The notes below the pieces were generated by a model. It searched no databases, was not told the DNA's origin, and saw only the letters and a list, made by a program, of their open reading frames with translations. From Aridibacter sp965216195 (lineage in GTDB: Bacteria > Acidobacteriota > Blastocatellia > Pyrinomonadales > Pyrinomonadaceae), in contig OZ244151.1 in NCBI GenBank assembly GCA_965216195.1, positions 558,001-622,000 on the forward strand: a stretch of DNA of 64,000 nucleotides. Direction: 5' to 3'. Both the position numbers and the translations under genes were made by a program. Shown in pieces: positions 56,931 through 64,000 of this stretch (the first letter of the stretch is position 1; each line of letters begins with the position of its first letter).

Positions 56931-59735
56931 GTTCAGCAAAACTGGATCACCAAAACCCAATCCTTTCAAACGATCTTTCTGTGTCTTTGCATCTCCGACA
57001 ACGAGCCAGATCATTTTATTCGTATTGAGATACTTCGTCGAGAGATTTCTGACGTCAGCAACGGTCGTCGCTTTCACGATCGATTCGCGTTGTTTCACGT
57101 AATCGTAATCCCAACCATATTTGCTGATGTTGTTGAGTAAGCCGAGTTTTGCGTTCGCCGTTTCAAAAGCTCTCGCATTACTTTTGATCAAAAATCCTTG
57201 TGTTGTGTCCAAGTCCTTTTTGCCAAACATTTTCGGATAATCATCCAAAATCTTCTTGATCAATTGAGCACCTTCGAGAGTTACATTCGATCTCAAACGG
57301 CTGAAGATGAAGAATGGTCCGGGGCTTTTTGTGCCTTGAAACGTAGAGAAAATGCCGTAGGTGTAGCCTTTTCCTTCGCGTAGCTGCTGCGTTAACTCTG
57401 AAGCAAATCCGCCGCCGCCGAGACGATAATTCATTATTGTTGCCGGATAGTAGTTGGGGTCGGTAACAGCTAACGCCGGATAGCCGAAATAAATCACAGA
57501 TTGCTTCGCATTCGGAACGTCGTAAAAATAAACCTTTGATTTCTCAGGCATTTTTGGCGTTTCATATTTCGGAATCGAAACGCGCTTCTTTTTCCAACGT
57601 CTATTCAAACCCTTCAAAGACTTCTTAACGGTTTTTCGATTAATATCTCCAACAATTCCCAGACGCGAGACGCTCGGCGAAAAATTCTTTGTATAAAAAG
57701 CTTTCAGGTCGTCGAGCGTAATCGAATTTACAGATTCAATCGTTCCCAAAATATTTCGCGAACGTATATTTTTTTCTCCGTAAACCAATCTGTTAAATTC
57801 ATTTTGAGCGATTGCGGTTGGGTTTGCAGATTGAGCACGGATTTGATTAACCGTTTGCCGTTTTATTCGTTCAAACTCCTTCACATCCCAACGTGGTTCA
57901 AGCAAAATCTCTTCAACCAGATCCAGAGTCGCGCCGTAATTTTTCGCCAACGTGTTTGCACGGATTGTGATTTCTTCCGTTCCCGCATTGACGTTAATCG
58001 AAGCTCCAAGCTGCTGAATCGCTTCTTCAAGTTCCTGCGGAGTTTTATTCTTTGTGCCTTGCGACATCAGCTCAGCAGTCAAATTCGCAACGCCGACCTT
58101 ATTGATGTTGTCGAGAAGCTGACCACCCTCAATTGAAACAACAAAATCAACGAGCGGCACTTCAGAATTTTGTATACCGTAAACCCACATTCCGTTTTTG
58201 AGTTTTGTTTCCCAGACGGCTGGAACTTTAACATCAGGCGCTTCGCCGTAAGGTGGTTCTTTTCGGCGGTCAAATTTTGAAGGTGTGCGGACGTACTCCG
58301 CTTTCACGTTTGGATCAACCCTGTCGTCTTTTTGAGCGATGGTTTCTTCTTTAACCTCCGCTTTTTTAGATCCCTCGATTGCCAATTTTTTCTTTCCCTT
58401 GGGAACAAAACTCGTGACCACGTAATTTTTGTCCTTGATGTATTTCTTATAGACACGCATTACGTCTTCCGTTGTAACGCCAAGAATTGCCTTAATTTCC
58501 TTTTCGGCATAACCCGGATCGCCAGTGTAGATGTTATAGAGAGCCATTTGAGCACCCTTACCGAGAACGCTGGAAAGCCCGTTGTAAAACTGTGTTTCCT
58601 GCCCGGCTTTGATACGGTCAAGGTCTTTCTGCGCGATTCCTTCTTTTTCAAATTTTGCGAAAGCTTCGTCGATGGCTTTATTCACATCGTCTAAGTCTTT
58701 GCCGTTAAAAGCCCGGGTAATAAGATAAACCTGTCCCGCAAGTTCGCTTGTTCGATGAAACATCGTAGCGTTTGGAACCAGCTTTTTATCTTCGACTAAA
58801 ACCTTATATAGAGGTGCCTTTTTGCCCTGTGAGAGATATTGTATAAGCACATCTAAAGCGTACTGATCCGCGTGATATTGCTCTACCGTTGGATAAGAAC
58901 GAGTCAATTGCGGAAGCCGTGCAAAATTATCTTCGTGGTAAAGTTTTTTCGTTTCTTTGAGAACGCCAGGCTGCTTGACAAGGGAATTCACTTCTTCGCC
59001 ACGTTTAATTTCGTCGAAATATTTATACACCCATTTTTTTGCTTGAACCGTATCGAAATCCCCGGCAACAGTAAGCGTCACATTATTCGGAACATACCAG
59101 CGACGGAAAAATTCCTTCACATCTTCCAGAGTTGCCGCCTGTAAGTCGTCCAAAGAACCGATAACCTGCCAACTGTAGGGATGACCCTTCGGGTAAAGAT
59201 TTTTGTCGATCACATAAAAATTGTGACCATACGGCGCATTATCAACGCCTTGGCGTTTTTCGTTTTTTACTACCTGTTTTTCCTTCGCCAAAACGGGGTC
59301 TGTAACGGTGTTGATAAACCAGCCGAGCTTATCCGCTTCCGCCCAAAGCATTTTCTCAAGCGCATCTTTTGGAACGGTTTGCAGATAGTTTGTGCGATCT
59401 CGAGATGTCGAACCATTCGCCCCAGAACCGCCAATTCTCGCAGACATTTTATCCAACCCGCCTTTGCCAAGATTTTCTGATTCAAGAAAAAGCAGATGCT
59501 CAAACATATGTGCGAAACCCGTGCGACCCTCTTTTTCACGAGCCGAACCGACATGAGCCGTTAAATTAACCGCCACAACAGGATCAGAGCGATCGATGTG
59601 AAAAACGACCTCTAACCCGTTTTCCAATTTGAACTTTTCATATTCAACTTTGAAAGAAGGCTGTTGAGCCGTTGTGGAAATAACGAGACTAAATAAACAA
59701 GCAAATACGCCTATGTAAACTTTTAAGCCTTTCAT
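56910..59735 (-). CDS. M16-family metallopeptidase, two M16 units (pitrilysin-like)
   Basis: A 941-residue secreted peptidase with a signal peptide (YIGVFACLFSLVISTTAQ). The zinc motif HMFEH (HxxEH, His76-Glu79-His80) lies in the N-terminal active unit, with the further Glu some 75 residues on. The second unit (about 510-930; MWVYGIQNSEVPLVDFVVSI onward) lacks the zinc motif and probably serves to hold substrate, as in pitrilysin/PqqL-like pairs. It would degrade peptides in the periplasm. The 280-base gap at its start has the 59858-59897 inverted repeat. Confidence 0.94.
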   Translation of the reverse strand: MKGLKVYIGVFACLFSLVISTTAQQPSFKVEYEKFKLENGLEVVFHIDRSDPVVAVNLTAHVGSAREKEGRTGFAHMFEHLLFLESENLGKGGLDKMSARIGGSGANGSTSRDRTNYLQTVPKDALEKMLWAEADKLGWFINTVTDPVLAKEKQVVKNEKRQGVDNAPYGHNFYVIDKNLYPKGHPYSWQVIGSLDDLQAATLEDVKEFFRRWYVPNNVTLTVAGDFDTVQAKKWVYKYFDEIKRGEEVNSLVKQPGVLKETKKLYHEDNFARLPQLTRSYPTVEQYHADQYALDVLIQYLSQGKKAPLYKVLVEDKKLVPNATMFHRTSELAGQVYLITRAFNGKDLDDVNKAIDEAFAKFEKEGIAQKDLDRIKAGQETQFYNGLSSVLGKGAQMALYNIYTGDPGYAEKEIKAILGVTTEDVMRVYKKYIKDKNYVVTSFVPKGKKKLAIEGSKKAEVKEETIAQKDDRVDPNVKAEYVRTPSKFDRRKEPPYGEAPDVKVPAVWETKLKNGMWVYGIQNSEVPLVDFVVSIEGGQLLDNINKVGVANLTAELMSQGTKNKTPQELEEAIQQLGASINVNAGTEEITIRANTLAKNYGATLDLVEEILLEPRWDVKEFERIKRQTVNQIRAQSANPTAIAQNEFNRLVYGEKNIRSRNILGTIESVNSITLDDLKAFYTKNFSPSVSRLGIVGDINRKTVKKSLKGLNRRWKKKRVSIPKYETPKMPEKSKVYFYDVPNAKQSVIYFGYPALAVTDPNYYPATIMNYRLGGGGFASELTQQLREGKGYTYGIFSTFQGTKSPGPFFIFSRLRSNVTLEGAQLIKKILDDYPKMFGKKDLDTTQGFLIKSNARAFETANAKLGLLNNISKYGWDYDYVKQRESIVKATTVADVRNLSTKYLNTNKMIWLVVGDAKTQKDRLKGLGFGDPVLLNKEKAAK

Positions 59736-59857
59736 AATTTATATTCCGCTGGAGAGATTCCTTTTTTACAGATGATTCTACTACGTTTTACGGTTTAAAT
59801 AAGTTTCCCATGGCAAATCGCCTCAGACTTTTGGTGCGTTTTAGTGTTCCTTAGTTA

Positions 59858-59897
59858 TTACGCAGTAAGGCGTCATACACACACACTTACTGCGTAA
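59858..59897. repeat. Perfect 12-base inverted repeat in the intergenic gap
   Basis: TTACGCAGTAAG (59858-59869) and its exact complement (59886-59897) are separated by 16 bases containing an ACACACAC run. Nothing else recognisable is in the gap between the M16 and DUF4369 genes. It may be an operator, an mRNA hairpin or the trace of a small element. Confidence 0.6.
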
Positions 59898-60015
59898 GGG
59901 GTTCCGCTTTTGTGATTTTTTTTAAAACCAGACTATCAGAGTACTAAGAAAGGGGGAAAACTTTCCTCAACCCCTGTTTTTGAGTTTCACGGGTTTTCTT
60001 AACTTTTGAACAAAT

Positions 60016-61161
60016 CTATTGTTTAAAAAGTTCCTCAACCTTATTCTTCAATTCCTTACCGTCAATGGTTTTCGCTATCAATATTCCTTCCGAATTGATG
60101 AGAAAGCTATCCGGAATCCCGGTGACGGAATAATTAAATGGTGTGGGTGAGAAGAACCCCTCCAAATCTGAAACTCCAATCCATATTCTCCCGTCTTCTT
60201 CGATCGCTTTGATCCATTTGTCTTTATCCTCGTCAACTGAAACATCGTAAATTTCAAATCCTTTATCCTTATATTCTTTATAAAGATAGGAAAGAACTTC
60301 GACTTTATCCTTACTGCGGCACGGTCCGCACCAGCTTGACCAGAAATTAACTAAAGTGTATTTGTCTCCTCTTACCGATGAAAGCTTTATTTTTTTTCCA
60401 TCCTTATCCGACGATTCTATATCGGCAACTTTGCCTCCGATAGTTACACTTTTAATAATTTTAATCTTTTCTTTTATTTTCGGAATGATTGGTAAATCAG
60501 GACGAGTTTTTTCAAAGTTGTTTACGATGTTTTCGAGTGCGGGTATATGTCTCCCGCCAATCCATTTGGGTGTGGTCGCATAGATTGCAACGGAATTTCC
60601 CATTTTGCTAATGATATATTCCATTACTTCGTCTCTATCCTTATTGCCGCTTTCCTTGATTTGGCGTAGCAGTTCTTCTTTTTTCTCCAGATTGTTTGGA
60701 TTGGTTTCTTTTTCTAAGTCGGCGAGTTTTTTATAATACGGTTCTGACTTCTTAGCCATTTCTTGCACGTACTTTTTTAAGTCCTGCAGTAATTCGGTAT
60801 CTTTTGAACCCTCAATTTTTACATTTGAAGAATCCTTGAGATCTCCGTTAATGCGTATTGTTTGTCCACTATCAATTGCCAGCAGAAATCTTTTTTCTTC
60901 ATTTTCGCCAAACTTTAGAGAATAAATGTTCGGCTCCAGATCGGAAAAGTTTGCATTAAAATCCCCGTTTTTATCGATTGGAATTTCTCTGATCACACGC
61001 TCTTTTCCTCGGTTAATATCTTCAATTAGCATTAAAGCAGCCGAATCCGAACTGGCATTTTTAATCTGCCCTGAAATTGTAACGTTCGAAGTTTCCTGAC
61101 GTAAACAGCCTCCAAGAACCGCTGCACCCAATAACAATACGATAATTTTTTTTGTAAGCAT
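60016..61161 (-). CDS. Thioredoxin-like lipoprotein with N-terminal DUF4369-like domain
   Basis: A 381-residue lipoprotein (lipobox LGGC, Cys19). An N-terminal beta domain (about 27-120; VTISGQIKNASSDSAALMLI) resembles DUF4369, then a helical spacer (about 120-230) and a TlpA/ResA-like thioredoxin domain with SSWCGPCRSKD (about 272-282) and cis-Pro in TGIPDSFLI. It would reduce disulphides in the periplasm. This domain order is more familiar from Bacteroidota. Its base composition looks AT-richer (about 38-40% GC by eye) than its neighbours, a hint of transfer. Confidence 0.88.
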   Translation of the reverse strand: MLTKKIIVLLLGAAVLGGCLRQETSNVTISGQIKNASSDSAALMLIEDINRGKERVIREIPIDKNGDFNANFSDLEPNIYSLKFGENEEKRFLLAIDSGQTIRINGDLKDSSNVKIEGSKDTELLQDLKKYVQEMAKKSEPYYKKLADLEKETNPNNLEKKEELLRQIKESGNKDRDEVMEYIISKMGNSVAIYATTPKWIGGRHIPALENIVNNFEKTRPDLPIIPKIKEKIKIIKSVTIGGKVADIESSDKDGKKIKLSSVRGDKYTLVNFWSSWCGPCRSKDKVEVLSYLYKEYKDKGFEIYDVSVDEDKDKWIKAIEEDGRIWIGVSDLEGFFSPTPFNYSVTGIPDSFLINSEGILIAKTIDGKELKNKVEELFKQ

Positions 61162-61168
61162 GATTTAT

Positions 61169-61342
61169 TTACCTCTGTGCTCTTACTTTCAAGTCATGCG
61201 TCATTTCCCAGTCGTGACCTTTACTCGCAAAATTTTCTGCTGTAACGATCGTGATTTCTTCGGGGTAAACATATTTTCGGATGGCGGTATTTACATTGCC
61301 AATCGTCAAATTTTCTGATTTTTTGAGAAACTCTGTTAATTC
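61169..61342 (-). pseudogene. C-terminal remnant of an M16 peptidase gene
   Basis: An open frame without a start codon reads ELTEFLKKSENLTIGNVNTA, continues with IRKYVYPEEITIVTAENF and ends DLKVRAQR at a TAA. The run with VNTAIRKY..P..ITIV is characteristic of the last strand and helix of an M16 peptidase unit. In front of it is an in-frame TGA. So a piece of an M16 gene, about 57 codons, remains between the receptor and the thioredoxin-like gene. It is not a duplicate of the M16 gene at 56910-59735 as far as can be seen. Confidence 0.6.
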
Positions 61343-61367
61343 TCACATTTGCCTTTACACTCGTTTC

Positions 61368-64000
61368 TTAAAATTTAAGTCTAACTGAAAGCTGGTGAGA
61401 GCGAGGTCCGCCAAGGTTAAACAACGGATTACCTCCTATTGAACTACCGGTTGCTCTCGATAAAATTCTGTTAAATCGTCCAAATGTAGGAGAGGGGATT
61501 CCTGAAGAGACTGTTATGTCTGAAGGGCTAGCAAAGTTTGTGTGATTTAGGATATTGAAAGACTCTATTCTCAATTGTAGGTTCATACTTTCTGTAAGTT
61601 CAAATTCTTTTTGCAGACCCATGTCGATTTGCCAGGCTCCAAGACCCCTCAGGGAATTTCTTTTATGGGTTCCGTGGGTGTTGCCGGCAGGCACTCTGAT
61701 AAGATCAAATGCAGACGGATTTACTCTTCTTCCGCCGGGAAGCGAATCGTCAAATATCCAGAGCGGATCGCCGGTAAGATCTGGTCGGAAAATGGAGGTA
61801 TTACCTCCCAGGGGATCAAACAATTCGAGTTTTACATTAAACGGCAAAGCGGATCGAGCAACAAAATAAGAATTCAGCGTCCATCCACCTAAAACAGCTT
61901 CCGCAAATCCATTTAACTTGGGCGTAGGTATCTCATAAGTAACTGCCCCTGTGAGATTATGCCGGACATCAAAATCCGACGGACCTATCGAGAGATTTGC
62001 CGTTTCAGCAGTTGGGGAAAAGGAGTGGAAATTAGTCGATTCATTGTCTTCCGATTTAGAAATCGTATAGTTTACAATCGCCGAAAACCTTTTTGACAAT
62101 CTTCTTTGAAACTGCGTTTGTAATGAGTGATAATTCGCCTCGCCTTCACTTCCAACGATCAAAAATGCGGAAATAAGCGGATGAAATAATCTGGGGGGAG
62201 ACGGGAAGGGTGACGGATCAACAATACGGGTACGGATTAGATTCCTGCCCAGCGACCCAACGTAGGCAATTGAAACTGCCTGATTATTGCCAAGCGATTG
62301 TTCCGCTGCGATATTCCATTGATACGTTCTCGGGGTGTCGTAACTTTCATCAACTCCTTGTACAAGAGAAAACAACGAACTTCTTGGATCAAAATTCGGC
62401 GCGGGAAATGAAAATGGCGGAAAAGGCAGAGTCGGAAAAAGCTGAAAACCAAATCCACCATACGGAAATGGTGAAGTGCTAAAGCCCGTTTGCCCAATAT
62501 CATAAAATATCCCGAATCCACCCCTTACGATTAGTTCTTTCCCCGGTTTTTCATTTGCCCGGTAAGCAATTCCAATCCTCGGAGCAAAATTCTTTAAATC
62601 CGTATCATAATATTTCCGCAAAAATGCAATACCTACTGAAGATTGATCCGTTTGCGACAGATCGGGAATGCGATCAAAGGTAGCAAACACATCATCACCG
62701 GTTAACTTCGGAGAGGGATTAAAATCCCAGCGTAATCCAAATGTCACCGTCGTTTTCGGATTAACCTGCCATGTGTCCTGTCCATATATTGAAAATGTGT
62801 CAAAAAAGATTTTTACAGGTTGCTGAAATGAGAGTAAAGATGCTAGAGGGGTAAGAGCATTAACCTCGTCGAGACTCGTGAAAAAGATGTCATATGTCGC
62901 ACTTTTGCTTCCGGTGGTAGGAGATAGGCGACGAAAGTCCCCGCCAAATTTAAGCTGATGGGCGCCGGCATTGTAGGTAATATTATCGACAAAATTTATC
63001 TGTCTTTGCAGGTTATTTGTACCTGGTCCAGACCATAGCCTAGGCTGATGTCCATTGGACAAAAATACTAGATAAGTAGCAACTGAAGTTTTACCCGCTC
63101 CCAAAACATTGCTAGGGAATCCACCGCCCCCGCCGAATCCGTCGTAAGTAAAGTTCTTATTTGCCTCAGACGCAGTCCAATTGAATCTGAAGTCGTTTAC
63201 AAAATTTGAAACAAAAGCTTGTGTCGCACCAAATGTGATAAATTTGCCGTTTTTTTCCTCCGCCTGAAGATAACTCAATGAACGGGTTTCCAGTGACGAG
63301 GTTGACCAGCCGAAGCGACCGAAGAATACATATTTACTTTTATAACTATGATCAATTCGTACGCTGAAATTATCTGCGGCGTTTGGGTCTGAAAATCCAA
63401 CATTATAGGGGGCGACATCAGGAAACATTGTAAGCGTCGGTCCTGTCGGCTGCGGAAAGGCATTTAAAATTGCTGCTGCGCCAGGGTTTGCCGCGTTTTG
63501 CCGCGCTTCAAGAGAGGGAACGAACTGCATTACAGCGGGCTTAGGTTGCCGAAATCTTTGCCCTTCATAAGACACGAAGAAATGAGTTCGGTCTTTTCCA
63601 TTCGTAAAAACAGGCACCCCTTCTCCAAAATTCAAAAAAGGCAAAGGTCCGCCAAGCGTCCCGCCAAAGAGATTGTATCTGAGTGCCGGTTTTGGCAAGC
63701 CTAGTGAATTGCTGAAGAAATCATTTGCGTCCAGCGCATCATTTCTAAAATCTTCATAAAGCGATCCGTGAAAATCATTAGTGCCCGATTTGGTGGTGAT
63801 AATGACCTGACCTCCCGGCGTACGTCCGAATTCCGGTGCAAATGTCGAAGTAAGCAATTGGAACTCTTGGATTGAATCAAGCGATGCCTGGTTTGTAAAA
63901 CTTCCCTGAACATTCGTACCTGCAAAAGAGCCATTAACCGTATTAGGACCAACATTGTCGCGGGAAGCAATACCTGTATTTGCACTTACGCCATCGACGA
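61368..64000 (-). CDS. Oar-like TonB-dependent receptor, 5' truncated by window edge
   Basis: The frame runs from the right edge to TAA at 61368, about 877 residues. The plug segment (SLDSIQEFQLLTSTFAPEFG, then VIITTKSGTNDFHGSLYED) is diagnostic of Oar-like, carboxypeptidase-regulatory-domain TonB receptors, which are numerous in acidobacteria. The barrel ends in HQLSVRLKF, the C-terminal Phe of outer-membrane proteins. The missing N-terminus would carry a signal peptide and a CarboxypepD_reg-like domain. Substrate unknown; these receptors commonly import glycans, peptides or siderophores. Confidence 0.93.
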   Translation of the reverse strand, partial: VDGVSANTGIASRDNVGPNTVNGSFAGTNVQGSFTNQASLDSIQEFQLLTSTFAPEFGRTPGGQVIITTKSGTNDFHGSLYEDFRNDALDANDFFSNSLGLPKPALRYNLFGGTLGGPLPFLNFGEGVPVFTNGKDRTHFFVSYEGQRFRQPKPAVMQFVPSLEARQNAANPGAAAILNAFPQPTGPTLTMFPDVAPYNVGFSDPNAADNFSVRIDHSYKSKYVFFGRFGWSTSSLETRSLSYLQAEEKNGKFITFGATQAFVSNFVNDFRFNWTASEANKNFTYDGFGGGGGFPSNVLGAGKTSVATYLVFLSNGHQPRLWSGPGTNNLQRQINFVDNITYNAGAHQLKFGGDFRRLSPTTGSKSATYDIFFTSLDEVNALTPLASLLSFQQPVKIFFDTFSIYGQDTWQVNPKTTVTFGLRWDFNPSPKLTGDDVFATFDRIPDLSQTDQSSVGIAFLRKYYDTDLKNFAPRIGIAYRANEKPGKELIVRGGFGIFYDIGQTGFSTSPFPYGGFGFQLFPTLPFPPFSFPAPNFDPRSSLFSLVQGVDESYDTPRTYQWNIAAEQSLGNNQAVSIAYVGSLGRNLIRTRIVDPSPFPSPPRLFHPLISAFLIVGSEGEANYHSLQTQFQRRLSKRFSAIVNYTISKSEDNESTNFHSFSPTAETANLSIGPSDFDVRHNLTGAVTYEIPTPKLNGFAEAVLGGWTLNSYFVARSALPFNVKLELFDPLGGNTSIFRPDLTGDPLWIFDDSLPGGRRVNPSAFDLIRVPAGNTHGTHKRNSLRGLGAWQIDMGLQKEFELTESMNLQLRIESFNILNHTNFASPSDITVSSGIPSPTFGRFNRILSRATGSSIGGNPLFNLGGPRSHQLSVRLKF

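Noticed and set aside
1..64000. tRNA, rRNA, CRISPR, prophage and toxin-antitoxin or defence islands
   Set aside because: No sequence with tRNA-like or CRISPR-like structure, no phage genes, no restriction, Cas or toxin-antitoxin motifs were seen on either strand.

Overview
The window looks like chromosomal DNA of a Gram-negative bacterium, most likely an acidobacterium of the Blastocatellia/Pyrinomonadales type. The pointers are an Oar-like TonB-dependent receptor at the right edge, a CBM9/DUF5916 outer-membrane protein, an S9 prolyl oligopeptidase, an M16 peptidase pair protein, a PBP1A with a Cys-rich tail, and LPS genes (lpxD, gmhB, waaF). Base composition is judged by eye at roughly 45% GC. 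The taxonomic call is inference. No rRNA, tRNA, CRISPR array, intact transposase or prophage was seen, and almost all of the window is ordinary coding sequence.

Region by region. 1-1.8 kb: the tail of an unidentified membrane protein, nadC and a DUF1499 protein. 1.8-6.4 kb: a CPBP-family protease, divergent from an NtrY/NtrX-type two-component pair. 6.4-10.9 kb, minus strand: priA, lpxD, msrB and a Nudix hydrolase. 11-14.3 kb: a small membrane protein, then a minus-strand ABC-2 exporter with a TPR protein encoded between permease and ATPase. 14.4-19.4 kb, minus strand: two type IV pilin-like genes, each behind a -24/-12 (sigma-54) promoter, followed upstream by a PilR-like activator and a PilS-like kinase. 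19.4-23.2 kb: a cupin, then a minus-strand operon running K+ channel, SDR epimerase-like protein, waaF, gmhB. 23.4-30.6 kb: PBP1A, a SIMPL protein, then a compact operon of DinB-like, DoxX-like, DedA/ATP-grasp fusion and NRDE (TANGO2-like) genes, converging on an OlsB-like acyltransferase. 31.5-37.1 kb, minus strand: prolyl oligopeptidase, a CusF-Sco fusion lipoprotein and a lytic transglycosylase. 37.2-39.5 kb: folD, mazG-like, a miniature inverted-repeat element, coaE. 39.5-48.5 kb: a dipeptide/oligopeptide ABC importer with two solute-binding lipoproteins, two permeases, a small secreted protein of unknown role and two ATPases. 48.7-53.2 kb: a two-gene signalling unit (PocR-GAF-GGDEF protein plus a degenerate-P-loop AAA protein fused to an RsbW-like kinase domain). 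53.3-64 kb: an AlkZ-related winged-helix protein, the CBM9/DUF5916 protein, a 68-residue orphan, M16 peptidase, a DUF4369-thioredoxin lipoprotein beside an M16 gene remnant, and the 5'-truncated TonB receptor.

The regions most worth a second look are the GGDEF/AAA-kinase pair (48.7-53.2 kb), the DinB-DoxX-DedA/ATP-grasp-NRDE operon (27.3-30.6 kb), the paired sigma-54 pilin promoters, the paired palindromes between the K+ channel and PBP1A genes, and a hairpin touching the ribosome binding site of the prolyl oligopeptidase. Two classes of short repeat are present: a perfect 16-bp-TIR element (38.5 kb) and a REP-like family with a near-complete copy at 41.6 kb and a decayed copy at 1.2 kb. All family assignments are from reading motifs; no database search was possible.
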